Assembly: GCF_003725535.1 (NCBI RefSeq)
Contig: NZ_RJSF01000044.1
Coordinates: 431,556 to 495,555 of the forward strand
Origin: Nocardioides pocheonensis
GTDB lineage: Bacteria > Actinomycetota > Actinomycetes > Propionibacteriales > Nocardioidaceae
DNA length: 64,000 nt
Reading direction: 5' to 3'
The notes beneath the pieces were generated by a model. That model searched no databases, had not been told where the DNA came from, and saw nothing but the letters and a program-made list of their open reading frames with translations. Of this stretch, positions 8,532-16,011 are shown one piece after another (position 1 is the stretch's first letter; each line of letters opens with the position of its first letter). The position numbers and the translations under genes were made by a program.

Positions 8532-8762
8532 ATGGCTGGTACGACGACCTCGCAGATCCTCGCCGAGATGGTGGCCAGCGTGCTGTCGGTCGCCGTCGCG
8601 CCCGGCGACGAGGTCGAGGCAGGCGACACCGTCATCCTGCTGGAGTCCATGAAGATGGAGATCCCGGTGCTCGTCGAGCGACCCGGTCGGGTCGCGGAGG
8701 TCCGCGTGGTCGCCGGGGACGTCATCCAGGAGGGCGACGTCCTGGTCGTCCTCGACCACTAG
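8532..8762 (+). CDS. Stand-alone biotinyl/lipoyl carrier domain protein
   Basis: 76 residues, essentially one biotinyl domain. The swinging-arm motif 'LLESMKMEIPV' has the modifiable Lys flanked by two Met residues, and 'VAPGDEVEAGDTVIL' and 'VIQEGDVLVVLD' form the flanking beta hairpins. It resembles the small biotinylated protein TB7.3 of mycobacteria. No carboxylase is adjacent; the only carboxylase in the window (51-55 kb) has its own biotinyl domain. It could serve a distant carboxylase as a separate carrier. The MKM motif favours biotin over lipoate. Confidence 0.85.
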   Translation: MAGTTTSQILAEMVASVLSVAVAPGDEVEAGDTVILLESMKMEIPVLVERPGRVAEVRVVAGDVIQEGDVLVVLDH

Positions 8763-8800
8763 ACTCCGGAGTCCTGCGCCCGGGCTCGCCCGCGGCGCGA

Positions 8801-8889
8801 GGAGGGGTGCCGGAGTGGCCGATCGGAACCGCCTTGAAAGCGGTCGCTGGCAGAGATGTCAGCCGCGGGTTCGAATCCCGCCCCCTCTG
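8801..8889 (+). tRNA. tRNA-Ser (anticodon UGA)
   Basis: Cloverleaf of about 89 nt. The acceptor pairs GGAGGGG with CCCCTCT (first pair G-U), discriminator G, CCA not encoded. The anticodon loop CTTGAAA gives TGA, reading UCA. There is a long class II variable arm around 8847-8864, and the T arm is GCGGG-TTCGAAT-CCCGC. The 3' acceptor strand is also part of a 21-bp inverted repeat with the following tandem repeat. Confidence 0.95.
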
Positions 8890-9012
8890 CTGGAGGCACG
8901 TGCGAAGCCGTGCCCCCAGCAGAGGGGGCGTGGCCGGGTCCGGCGGCTGCTGGAGGCACGTGCGAAGCCGTGCCCCCAGCAGAGGGGGCGTGGCCGGGTC
9001 CGGCGGCTGCTG
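8887..9012. repeat. 60-bp tandem duplication at the 3' end of tRNA-Ser(UGA)
   Basis: Positions 8887-8952 are repeated exactly 60 bp later, giving 2.1 copies. Each unit contains a hairpin with arms around TGCTGGAGGCACG and CGTGCCCCCAGCA. In the first copy the arms extend into the tRNA: 8880-8900 pairs with 8909-8929 over 21 positions with one mismatch, so the unit carries an antisense copy of the tRNA acceptor/T-arm strand. No coding function is supported; it may be a duplicated terminator or a REP-like element. Confidence 0.9.
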
Positions 9013-9059
9013 ATGGGAGACGCGTCAGCGGATCCTGTCGATGGTCATCGAGCAGCGTC

Positions 9060-9082
9060 CGCGGGTGGGGAACGAACCCGCG
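9060..9082 (-). terminator. Hairpin downstream of the 9124-9480 gene
   Basis: CGCGGGT and ACCCGCG form a 7-bp stem with a 9-nt loop, placed 42-64 bp past the stop of the minus-strand gene. No clear U tract follows, so termination is only likely. Confidence 0.4.
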
Positions 9083-9123
9083 AAGAGCGTGCCGAGATGT
9101 GGTGACGTGCGTGCAGAGGTGCC

Positions 9124-9480
9124 CTACTCGCTGCCGCCGATCTCCATCGCGACCGAGTCGTAGACCAGGTCGTGCAGTCGCTGGCGGTAGTGCTCGACGT
9201 CGTTGATCAGCCGGCGGACCTCGGTCGCGACGCCGTCGGCCTCGAGTCGGTCGAGCAGACCGGCGCCCACCGCGGAGATCCGGCCGAGCAGCTGGCGGCG
9301 CTCCCGCTCCATCACGCCGGTGCGGGGGGTCAGCCACCCCTCGCGCGCCTCGACACGCTCGTCGCTGAGGGCCTGCCGGAGGATGGAGAGCCGCTGGCGC
9401 ACCAGCCACCGCCAGTTCGACGCCGAGCGGGCGTGGGACAGGGTCTCCTGAAGGTCCGAGATCGCTGATTCGAGGGTCAT
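9124..9480 (-). CDS. Conserved all-helical hypothetical protein
   Basis: 118 residues. I chose the ATG at 9480 ('MTLESAISDLQETLSHA') because a GAGGTGG Shine-Dalgarno lies about 7 bp upstream; the frame continues upstream but looks non-coding. The sequence is rich in Leu, Arg and Glu with heptad-like spacing ('LSDERVEAREGWL', 'RRLINDVEHYRQRLHDLVYD'), suggesting a coiled-coil or helical bundle. There are no membrane segments or signal peptide. I do not recognise the family. Confidence 0.65.
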   Translation of the reverse strand: MTLESAISDLQETLSHARSASNWRWLVRQRLSILRQALSDERVEAREGWLTPRTGVMERERRQLLGRISAVGAGLLDRLEADGVATEVRRLINDVEHYRQRLHDLVYDSVAMEIGGSE

Positions 9481-9595
9481 CAGCACCACCTCACGAGGGT
9501 CGGTTCGTGCACAAGTGGGACCTTGAGTGTGACGCAGCCCACATCGGCAGGCAATACCTGCAGGGTGGTTGAAAGTGGCATCGGACAATGGCCCG

Positions 9596-10069
9596 GTGAC
9601 CGATCCCGTCCGTTCGCGCGGCACCCGTGACTACGGGCTCGCGCGCGCGTTGCGCGCCCGCCTGCTGGGAGTCTCGCTCGCGGCGATCGGCCTCGTCCTG
9701 AGCCTCGCGGCGGTACTCGTGGCCCTCACCGGTCTGCCGGGCACGGTCCTGGCCGGCCTGGTGGTCCTCGCCGTCCTCGGCATCGCCGTCCTCGGGCTGC
9801 TGCTCGCCCGTCGCCCGTACGTCGTCCGCCTCGACGATCTCGGCTACCGGATCCGGTTCGTCCGCGGGGCCGGCCGGTCCGGCGCCCGCTGGACCGACGT
9901 GCTCGACCTGACCACCGCGGTCGTCTCCGGCACCGAGTGCGTCGTACTGCGGCTGCGTGACGGAGGGTCCTCGACGCTGCCGGTCAACGTGATCGAGGGC
10001 GATCGCGAGGAGTTCGTCGACGAGCTCCAGCGGCGCCTCGACGCGGGCCACGGCTACCGCCGGCTCTGA
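9596..10069 (+). CDS. Membrane protein with C-terminal PH-like domain
   Basis: 157 residues from GTG 9596; in-frame TTG 9569 or GTG 9575 would add up to nine residues. Two adjacent hydrophobic helices ('LLGVSLAAIGLVLSLAAVLV' and 'VLAGLVVLAVLGIAVLGLLL') are followed by a cytoplasmic beta-rich region ('VVRLDDLGYRIRFVRGAG', 'WTDVLDL') that looks like the bacterial pleckstrin-homology fold of two-helix PH proteins. Function is unknown. It is divergent from the preceding helical-protein gene. Confidence 0.65.
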   Translation: MTDPVRSRGTRDYGLARALRARLLGVSLAAIGLVLSLAAVLVALTGLPGTVLAGLVVLAVLGIAVLGLLLARRPYVVRLDDLGYRIRFVRGAGRSGARWTDVLDLTTAVVSGTECVVLRLRDGGSSTLPVNVIEGDREEFVDELQRRLDAGHGYRRL

Positions 10070-10162
10070 CCGCGCGGCGGCTCCGGCTCCGGCGCACCAC
10101 GCCCTCGGTGCGGCCGATTTCCCGCAGCCGTCCGGGCATGGGTAACCTGTCCCTCGCTGTCG

Positions 10163-10252
10163 GGAGGTGTCGCCTAGTCCGGTCTATGGCGCCCGCCTGC
10201 TAAGCGGGTTGAGGGCAAACCCCTCTCGCGGGTTCAAATCCCGCCACCTCCG
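10163..10252 (+). tRNA. tRNA-Ser (anticodon GCU)
   Basis: Cloverleaf of about 90 nt with a perfect acceptor stem GGAGGTG/CACCTCC and discriminator G. The anticodon stem is CCCGC/GCGGG and the loop CTGCTAA gives GCT, reading AGC and AGU. The class II variable arm is 'GAGGGCAAACCCCTC', and the T arm is GCGGG-TTCAAAT-CCCGC. CCA is not encoded. Confidence 0.96.
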
Positions 10253-10272
10253 CAGTGGTCTCGGGAGAGATC

Positions 10273-10310
10273 GACGAACGGGTCGGGCCTCGAGGCTCGG
10301 CCCGTTCGTC
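10273..10310 (+). terminator. Terminator hairpin after tRNA-Ser(GCU)
   Basis: GACGAACGGG and CCCGTTCGTC form a perfect 10-bp outer stem with further pairing inside (GGGCCTCGAGGCTC), 20 bp past the tRNA. Only two T residues follow, so it is a GC-type hairpin without a U tract. Confidence 0.7.
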
Positions 10311-10342
10311 GTTCCGGGGCCGGTATTGCCCCCGCTGCGTCC

Positions 10343-10382
10343 GAACTTGCATGAACTTGCAGGAAGGTGCAGTGCACGTTCA
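10343..10382. promoter_or_regulatory. Three repeated half-sites upstream of the secreted peptide gene
   Basis: The 9-10 bp element TGAAC(T/G)TGCA occurs as GAACTTGCA at 10343-10351, TGAACTTGCA at 10352-10361, and inverted (TGCACGTTCA) at 10373-10382. The direct repeat is 10 bp apart and the inverted copy is two turns downstream. The cluster sits about 100 bp before the peptide start, a plausible operator for the neighbouring HTH regulator. That link is inference. Confidence 0.5.
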
Positions 10383-10479
10383 TGAGGCGCGATCTTCGTA
10401 GTGGGTTCCTGCGGGCTGGGCGAAACTTGAGTCACCGGCCGCATCCCCTGCGTGGTCGCAAGCAGAAGGAAGACCTCCG

Positions 10480-10632
10480 ATGAGCAAGTTCCAGCGCCTT
10501 GCCCGCCTTGCGGCGGGCGCCCTCCTGGCGACAGGCGTGTTCGCCAGCGCCGCCGCTGCACCCGCGAGTGCGGCCACCGACACGAGCAGCAACCACAAGG
10601 TGGTCATGCTCGACACGGGATGGGGCGGCTGA
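10480..10632 (+). CDS. Small secreted peptide (50 aa), putative signal peptide beside a LuxR-like regulator
   Basis: A 50-residue frame starting ATG 10480 with Shine-Dalgarno AGAAGGA nine bases upstream. The N-terminus 'MSKFQRLARLAAGALLATGV' is a classic Sec signal (basic, then hydrophobic), with Ala-rich cleavage sites ('AAAPASA', about residue 31). The mature peptide would be about 18-19 residues ending VVMLDTGWGG. A strong hairpin terminator follows at 10719, so this is a self-contained transcription unit. Next door, convergent, is a TrmB/LuxR-like regulator. I know no named family for it; a secreted signal or ribosomal-peptide precursor is inferred. No modifying enzyme is adjacent. Confidence 0.7.
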   Translation: MSKFQRLARLAAGALLATGVFASAAAAPASAATDTSSNHKVVMLDTGWGG

Positions 10633-10718
10633 CCGACACACAACCACAGACGCGAGACGAGGACGCACGTCCCCCCCAGACAGTCCGTCGATGCCAACCC
10701 CCCGGCCCGTCTCGTGAC

Positions 10719-10751
10719 CAAGGGCGGAGAGACCCCCACTCTCCGCCCTTG
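10719..10751. terminator. Strong hairpin between peptide gene and regulator
   Basis: CAAGGGCGGAGAG (10719-10731) and CTCTCCGCCCTTG (10739-10751) form a perfect 13-bp stem with a 7-nt loop. It lies between the convergent peptide and regulator genes and could end transcription from both sides. Confidence 0.8.
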
Positions 10752-10817
10752 TCATGTCCGGGACCCGTTCCTGACCTGACCAGCGGCAGTGATCGAGGAG
10801 CCGGGACGACCCCCGAC

Positions 10818-11843
10818 TCAGTCCGGCTCGGACGCGGCGGCCGCCCGCTGCTCGTGACGCTCCCGCTCCTCCTGCCGGCCGATCGCGTAGCCGAGCTGGA
10901 AGCGGGTCTCGACGCCGTACTCCGCCTTGAGCGAGGCGACGTAGCCGGCGTAGGTGCGGGTGCTCACGCCCATCCGCTTGGCGCTGGCGTTGTCGCTGTG
11001 GCCCTCGACCAGCATCCGCACCGTCATGTTGTGCACGTCGTCGGCGACCTCGCGCTCGGTGTTGAGCTCGCGGTCGGTGAAGCCGCGGGCACGCTCCCAG
11101 TAGCGCTCGAAGATGTCGACCAGGTAGGCGACCAGGCCGGCGTCGTGGATCGCCAGCGCCACCTGGTAGCCCTCGACGCCGGGCACGATGGCGAGCCGCC
11201 GGTCGACGACGATCAACCGGTTGAAGAACTCGTCGAGCGTGCGGACCTCGGCACCGTGCTTGATCACCTCCTCGACGTACTGCCGGGTGGCGACGCTGCG
11301 CCGGGCCGAGTGCTGGTAGAGGGTGCGCATCCGGAGGCCGCGCTGGAGCGCCCGCTTGTCGCGCTCGATCGCCTCGGCGAGCACGTCGGCGGGGCGGGCG
11401 CCGTCGGGCTGCGCGGTGAGCAGCTCGAACTCGGCGTCGCCGACGGCCGCGGTGAGGAACCGGTTGATGTTCGGCAGGCCGCGCAGCTCCACGATCGGCT
11501 GCTCGGACCGGGAGGTGCGCCGGTAGACCAGACCCAGCTCGGCGAAGGTGTTGGCCCAGTCGGTCGACTCGGCGAGCAGCTCGGCGGCGCGCTGGCCCAT
11601 CGGGGAGACCACGCGGGACTGCACCGTGGCCGGGTCCACCGGCAGGTAGGAGTCGGTCGCGGGGTCGAAGGCGAGGAGGCCGAGGTCGACGAGGAAGGCG
11701 AACGCCTCGTGCTCCGGCGCGTCCTCGACGATGCGGGGGTCGTCCCCGCTGATGGCCCCCTCGAGCACGATCTTCTGGTACAGGTCACCTGCATGGGTCT
11801 GCAGGAGGCGACGGTGGGCAGCGCCGTACTCCGTGGGGGTCAC
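10818..11843 (-). CDS. TrmB/LuxR-like transcriptional regulator
   Basis: 341 residues from GTG 11843. The N-terminal part ('AFAFLVDLGLLAFDPATDSY') looks like a winged-helix/TrmB-type reader. The middle ('QYVEEVIKHGAEVRTLDEFF', 'LIVVDRRLAIVPGVEG') matches the PLD-like ligand domain found in TrmB relatives. The C-terminus, about residues 275-330 ('SDNASAKRMGVSTRTYAGYV'), is a LuxR-type HTH, unusual because it has Tyr/Ala-rich recognition residues. An AATAAT hexamer (11851-11856, minus strand) sits seven bases before the start, suggesting a leaderless message. It probably controls the adjacent secreted peptide gene. Confidence 0.75.
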   Translation of the reverse strand: MTPTEYGAAHRRLLQTHAGDLYQKIVLEGAISGDDPRIVEDAPEHEAFAFLVDLGLLAFDPATDSYLPVDPATVQSRVVSPMGQRAAELLAESTDWANTFAELGLVYRRTSRSEQPIVELRGLPNINRFLTAAVGDAEFELLTAQPDGARPADVLAEAIERDKRALQRGLRMRTLYQHSARRSVATRQYVEEVIKHGAEVRTLDEFFNRLIVVDRRLAIVPGVEGYQVALAIHDAGLVAYLVDIFERYWERARGFTDRELNTEREVADDVHNMTVRMLVEGHSDNASAKRMGVSTRTYAGYVASLKAEYGVETRFQLGYAIGRQEERERHEQRAAAASEPD

Positions 11844-12044
11844 CTGTCCGATTATTCACAAACATGCAACGGGCGGCATCGTTCTTTCGTCTCGACGTGA
11901 CCGCCCGGGAGGATCACCGGCGGCTCCGGGCGCCTGCGGCGGGACCTTCGCCCGTGGTGCCCGCGGCGTGCTCGTGCGCAGCATGGGAGTGGCCGGGACC
12001 ACCGGTTCCGGACGGGACCGCGCCGGCCAGGAGGAGGGTTCGTC

Positions 12045-12521
12045 ATGGAGTCCGTGAAGACCGCAGCCGCCGAGTTCCTGTCCCACAAGCGGGTGGCGGT
12101 GACCGGGGTGTCGCGCAACGCCGGCAGCCACGGCAGCAACGTGGTCTACCAGCGCCTCAAGGAGCGTGGGTACGACGTGTACGCCGTCAACCCGAACGCC
12201 GAGACCATCGAGGGCGACCGGTGCTACCCCGACCTGCACGCGATCCCCGGCGGGGTCGAGGCGGTGGTGATCGGCACCCGGCCCGAGCGCGCGCTGGCCA
12301 CCGTCCAGGAGTGCGACGAGCTCGGCGTCAAGGACGTCTGGATGCACCGCTCGTTCGGTGGCGGGAGCGTGTCGGACGAGGCGACGGCGTACGGCCGCGA
12401 GCACGGCATGACCGTGATCGACGGCGGTTGCCCGTTGATGTTCGAGCCGACCTCGGACCCGGGCCACAAGGTGATCAAGTGGGTGTGCCGGGCCAACCAC
12501 CACCTGCCCGCTCACGTGTGA
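12045..12521 (+). CDS. CoA-binding domain protein (YccU-like)
   Basis: 158 residues with GGAGGAGGG just before ATG 12045. This is a single Rossmann CoA-binding domain: 'KRVAVTGVSRNAGSHGSNVV' and 'VYAVNPNAETIEGDRCYPDL' are characteristic, followed by 'VWMHRSFGGGSVSDEA' and 'DGGCPLMF', as in Escherichia coli YccU. Members bind CoA and may regulate CoA-dependent metabolism, but no reaction is established. It stands alone between a minus-strand regulator and a convergent SDR gene. Confidence 0.85.
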   Translation: MESVKTAAAEFLSHKRVAVTGVSRNAGSHGSNVVYQRLKERGYDVYAVNPNAETIEGDRCYPDLHAIPGGVEAVVIGTRPERALATVQECDELGVKDVWMHRSFGGGSVSDEATAYGREHGMTVIDGGCPLMFEPTSDPGHKVIKWVCRANHHLPAHV

Positions 12522-12538
12522 GGGCCGGGCGGCGGAGG

Positions 12539-13339
12539 CTAGCGATTGAGGTTCTCGTACTCGGGGGCGGTGGCTGCGGCGATCCTGTAGAACCCGCGAG
12601 GGCACACGCTGTGCAGCCAGATGGCGATCCGCTCCCGCGCGCTGGCGATCACGACGAGGGACCGTCCGCGGTCGAGCGCCCTGACCGTGCGGGAGGCGAA
12701 GGCCTCGACGGGCATGCCCTTCAGGCTCGCTTCGGACAGGTCGCCGAACGTCCGACCGCTCCCGTTGATGCTGTTCACCGTGATCGGCGTACGGACATAA
12801 CCGGGTACGACCACCGAGACCCGCAGTCCGGGTTGCTCGGCGCGGAGCGCGTCGTAGAAGCCGTGCAGAGCGCGCTTCGCCGCGGAGTACGCCGAGCTGC
12901 ACTGGTCGCTCAGCAACCCGTTGACGCTGCTGACGACCACCACCTGGTCGCCGTCGGTCAACGAGGGGAGCAGGGCCAGGGTCAGCACGATGTTGCCGTG
13001 GTAGTTGATGTCCGTCACGCGCCGGTAGATGGACAACGGGGTCTGGGCGACCCGGTCCTTGTAGTCGATGCCGGCGTTGTTGACCAGGACGTCCACGTGC
13101 CCGACGGCGGCCAGCACCCGAGCCGTGACCGTGTCTGCTCCGTCGAAATCAGTGACGTCGTAGGGGACGCACAGCGCTGAGTCCGGATCCGCGAGCTCCG
13201 TCCGCACGCGCTCGAGCTCGTGCTCACGGCGTGCACTGAGCACGACGAACGCCCCCCGTCGCGAGTACTCCTTCGCGAGTCCTTCACCGATTCCCGACGA
13301 GGCGCCGGTGATCCAGACGACCTTCTTCCTCGACACCAT
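12539..13339 (-). CDS. Short-chain dehydrogenase/reductase
   Basis: 266 residues. The cofactor loop 'VWITGASSGIGEGLAKEYSR' has TGxxxGIG, the structural motif is 'VLVNNAGIDY', and the catalytic Ser-Tyr-Lys occurs as 'VVVVSSVNG' plus 'SSAYSAAKRAL'. The SDR fold oxidises or reduces an alcohol/ketone with NAD(P). It is the last gene of the minus-strand sugar-type operon, seven bases after the FGGY kinase, so it probably interconverts a polyol and ketose or works on another pathway intermediate. The substrate is unknown. Confidence 0.85.
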   Translation of the reverse strand: MVSRKKVVWITGASSGIGEGLAKEYSRRGAFVVLSARREHELERVRTELADPDSALCVPYDVTDFDGADTVTARVLAAVGHVDVLVNNAGIDYKDRVAQTPLSIYRRVTDINYHGNIVLTLALLPSLTDGDQVVVVSSVNGLLSDQCSSAYSAAKRALHGFYDALRAEQPGLRVSVVVPGYVRTPITVNSINGSGRTFGDLSEASLKGMPVEAFASRTVRALDRGRSLVVIASARERIAIWLHSVCPRGFYRIAAATAPEYENLNR

Positions 13340-13346
13340 GGATCGC

Positions 13347-14951
13347 CTATCTGTTGTGCCGCGCGTAGATCCGCCGGTTCTTCTTGTAGAGCTCGGTGAA
13401 GGTGCGGTACTGCCGGTCGTAGACCGCCTGTCGCTCGGGATCCGGGTGGTAGGACTCCGCGATGTGCACCCGCGCCGGGACGTCCTCCCAGGCGAGGGCG
13501 CCGATGCCGATCGCCGCGATCAGCGCGGCACCGCGGGCGTTGGCGAGCACGGGCTCCTCCGCCTGCCGGATCGTGCAGCCGAGCACGTCGGCGAGCGTCT
13601 GGCACCACAGCGCGGACCGGGCACCGCCGCCGATGAACGTGAGCGCGGTGAAGCCGTCCGGCATCTCCTTGCGCAGGAAGCGCTCGACCGCGTCCCGCAT
13701 CCAGCGCGCGTTCAGCGCGATGCCCTCGAAGACGCTGCGAGCCAGGTCGGCGCGCGTGGTGGACAGCGAGACGTTGAACCAGCCACCGCGGACGTAGGGG
13801 TCGTCGACGGGGGTGCGCTCGCCGTTGAGCCAGGGGGCGAACACGACGCCGTTGCTGCCCGGCGGTGAGCTGACCGCGAGGGCGTTGAGGCGCTCGAGGG
13901 CGTCCTCGGGGGCGGGCCGGGCGTCGAGCATGCCGTCGTCGGGGTAGACGACCCGCTCGATCAGCCAGTCGATCGCCTTGCCGGCGACGTCCTGCACGGT
14001 GGCGATCCAGTACCGGTCCGGCACGACGGCCGGCAGCGAGGCGACGTTGCGCAGCACGTCGGTGCGCTTGAAGGGCACGTGGGCGCTGAGCCACGCCGAC
14101 GTCCCGATGTAGAGGTGTCCGGCGTAGTCCTCGACGGCACCTGCCCCGACGGCCGCGGCGGTCGTGTCGCCGGTGCCGGCGACGACCTGGACGTCGGTCG
14201 AGAGGCCCAGCTCCTCCGCGACCTCGGGGAGCAGCGTGCCGACCACGCTGGCCGGCGGCACCAGCTCGGGCAGCTTGTCCACGTCGAGGCGGCACCGGCG
14301 CGCGAGGGCTCGGTCCCACCGGACCGCGGAGGGGTCGCGGTTGTCGCTGCACCAGCGCAGCGTCGCGGTGTCGAAGCCGGCCACGGCGCGACCGGTGAGC
14401 CGCATCGTGAGGTACTCCGGTACGTCGAGCAGGTGGGCCGCGGCGGCGTACACGTCGGGACGGTCGTGGCGCAGCCACTGGGTCTGGCCCACCGGGTCCT
14501 TTCCGCTGCGGGACGGGGCGCCGCCGGTCTTGCTCAGCCATTCCCGCAGCGCCCGGGCGTTGTAGCCCGCACCGGGCACGGTCACCCCGCCGGAGGTCAG
14601 CGCCCGCGCGTAGTCCGCACCGCGGGCGTCCATCCAGGTCAAGGCGTTGTGCAGGTGTCGGCCGCGCGCGTCCACGGCGACGACGCCGCCCCACTGGCTG
14701 CTCATGCAGATCGCCGCGACGTCGTGCGGTGCGACCAGGTCGCGCGCCAGCAACCGGCGGGTGGCGGCGACGATCGCGCGCCACCACGCGTCCGGGTCCT
14801 GCTCGGCGCCGCCGCCGGGCAGCAGGATCAGCTCGACCTTCTCGGTCTCGTGGGCGAGCACCTCGCCGTCGGCGGTGGCGAGCAGCACCTTCGGGCCACC
14901 CGTGCCGAGGTCGACACCGAGGACGTGGCGCGTCGGCTCAGCCGTGGGCAT
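13347..14951 (-). CDS. FGGY-family carbohydrate kinase (xylulokinase-like)
   Basis: 534 residues. The N-terminal ATPase motif 'VLGVDLGTGGPKVLLA' and the catalytic-Asp segment 'NALTWMDARGADYARAL' fit ribulo/xylulokinases; the second domain carries 'VVAGTGDTTAAAVGAGA' and 'FIGGGARSALWCQTLADVLG', the adenosine-binding region. It phosphorylates a ketose or polyol using ATP. The start overlaps the end of the epimerase-like gene by 14 bp. In this operon, kinase plus class II aldolase suggests phosphorylation followed by cleavage to dihydroxyacetone phosphate and an aldehyde. Which sugar is unclear. Confidence 0.85.
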   Translation of the reverse strand: MPTAEPTRHVLGVDLGTGGPKVLLATADGEVLAHETEKVELILLPGGGAEQDPDAWWRAIVAATRRLLARDLVAPHDVAAICMSSQWGGVVAVDARGRHLHNALTWMDARGADYARALTSGGVTVPGAGYNARALREWLSKTGGAPSRSGKDPVGQTQWLRHDRPDVYAAAAHLLDVPEYLTMRLTGRAVAGFDTATLRWCSDNRDPSAVRWDRALARRCRLDVDKLPELVPPASVVGTLLPEVAEELGLSTDVQVVAGTGDTTAAAVGAGAVEDYAGHLYIGTSAWLSAHVPFKRTDVLRNVASLPAVVPDRYWIATVQDVAGKAIDWLIERVVYPDDGMLDARPAPEDALERLNALAVSSPPGSNGVVFAPWLNGERTPVDDPYVRGGWFNVSLSTTRADLARSVFEGIALNARWMRDAVERFLRKEMPDGFTALTFIGGGARSALWCQTLADVLGCTIRQAEEPVLANARGAALIAAIGIGALAWEDVPARVHIAESYHPDPERQAVYDRQYRTFTELYKKNRRIYARHNR

Positions 14952-16011
14952 CGACGAGCCTCCGGGCCCGGCGCCGGCCGCGCCAGGCGTCGTCGTGGGC
15001 GAGCACGGTCTCCTCGACCGGTCGGTAGTCGATGCCCAGCTCCTCGACGCTGCGCCGGTTGTCGACGGCGAACCGGATGCCCAGGTGCTTGCGGATGTAG
15101 TCCTGGGTGAGGCCGAACCTCGGGCCGAGCACGCGCACCGCGAGGTCGGGCACCTGGTGGCGGGGCAGGCCCAGCCGCGCCGGGTGCCGGTCGCGCACGA
15201 TGCGCGACATCGCCACCATCGAGACCATCTCGGGCCGGGCGAGGATGTAGCGGCCGGAAGCGGCAGACCGCTCCGCGGCCCGGACGTGCGCGGTCGCCAC
15301 GTCGCGGACGTCGACGAAGGTGAAGCTGAAGTTGGGCGCGCCGTAGAAGAAGTAGCCGCTCAGCAGCTCGTTCATGAGGAACAGGCTGCCCGACTCCGAT
15401 CCCGGGACCAGCACCGGACCCAGGACGAGGCCCGGATTGATCGTGACCAAGGTCCAGCGGTCCTGCGCGTTGGCGGCGCTCCACGCCTCGAGCTCGGCGA
15501 CGGTCTTGGCGTAGTGGTAGGGGTTGTTCTCCAACGTGCTGGTGATGTTGAAGTACTCCTCGGTGAGGGTCTGGCCGGCCATCTCGCGCACGTCGGCGTA
15601 GTCGCCGAAGATCGCCCCGACGGTCGAGGTGAGCACCAGCCGCTCCACCTCCGGCGTCCGCTCGATGCTGCGCACGATGTTGCGCGTGCCGAGCAGCGCA
15701 GGGTTCAGCACGTCGCGCCGGGGATCCTTGATCTGCTCCGGGAGGAGGAACGGCGAGGCGACGTGGAAGACCGCGCGACACCCGGCCATCGCCTCGTCGA
15801 AGGCGCCCGGGTGCAGCAGGTCGGCCCCGAACAGCTCCAGCGTGCCCGGCTTGCCGTCCGCGAGCCGGCGCAGCGGCCCGACCTTGTCGGTGCGGGTGAG
15901 GTCGCGGACGCTCGCGCGGACGGTGTGGCCCTCGTCGAGCAGCGCGTCGACCAGGTGGCTGGCGACGAAGCCGGTCCCCCCGGTGACCAGGACGGGCGCG
16001 GACCCGCTCAT
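14938..16011 (-). CDS. NAD-dependent epimerase/dehydratase (extended SDR)
   Basis: 357 residues from ATG 16011, which overlaps the MFS stop as ATGA. 'PVLVTGGTGFVASHLVDALL' is the TGxxGxxA cofactor loop of extended/atypical SDRs related to dihydroflavonol reductases and cinnamoyl-CoA reductases. 'VFHVASPF' and the Tyr-Lys pair in 'NPYHYAKTVAELEAW' are the other expected residues. 'VDVRDVATAHVRAAE' confirms the subgroup. It probably reduces an aldehyde or ketone, or epimerises an intermediate of the operon's pathway. Confidence 0.82.
   Translation of the reverse strand: MSGSAPVLVTGGTGFVASHLVDALLDEGHTVRASVRDLTRTDKVGPLRRLADGKPGTLELFGADLLHPGAFDEAMAGCRAVFHVASPFLLPEQIKDPRRDVLNPALLGTRNIVRSIERTPEVERLVLTSTVGAIFGDYADVREMAGQTLTEEYFNITSTLENNPYHYAKTVAELEAWSAANAQDRWTLVTINPGLVLGPVLVPGSESGSLFLMNELLSGYFFYGAPNFSFTFVDVRDVATAHVRAAERSAASGRYILARPEMVSMVAMSRIVRDRHPARLGLPRHQVPDLAVRVLGPRFGLTQDYIRKHLGIRFAVDNRRSVEELGIDYRPVEETVLAHDDAWRGRRRARRLVDAHG

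Noticed and set aside
8801..9012. tRNA-Ser with duplicated 3' fragment as an integration (att) site
   Set aside because: The copy is antisense to the tRNA end, the spacing is only 60 bp, and no integrase or mobile gene is nearby.
8807..9206. Short open frames with repeated 'RSRAPSRGG' or 'EAVPPAEGAWPG' peptides
   Set aside because: They start in the tRNA gene and are only translations of the 60-bp tandem repeat.
10691..10717. Eight-codon open frame after the secreted peptide gene
   Set aside because: No ribosome site and too short to support.
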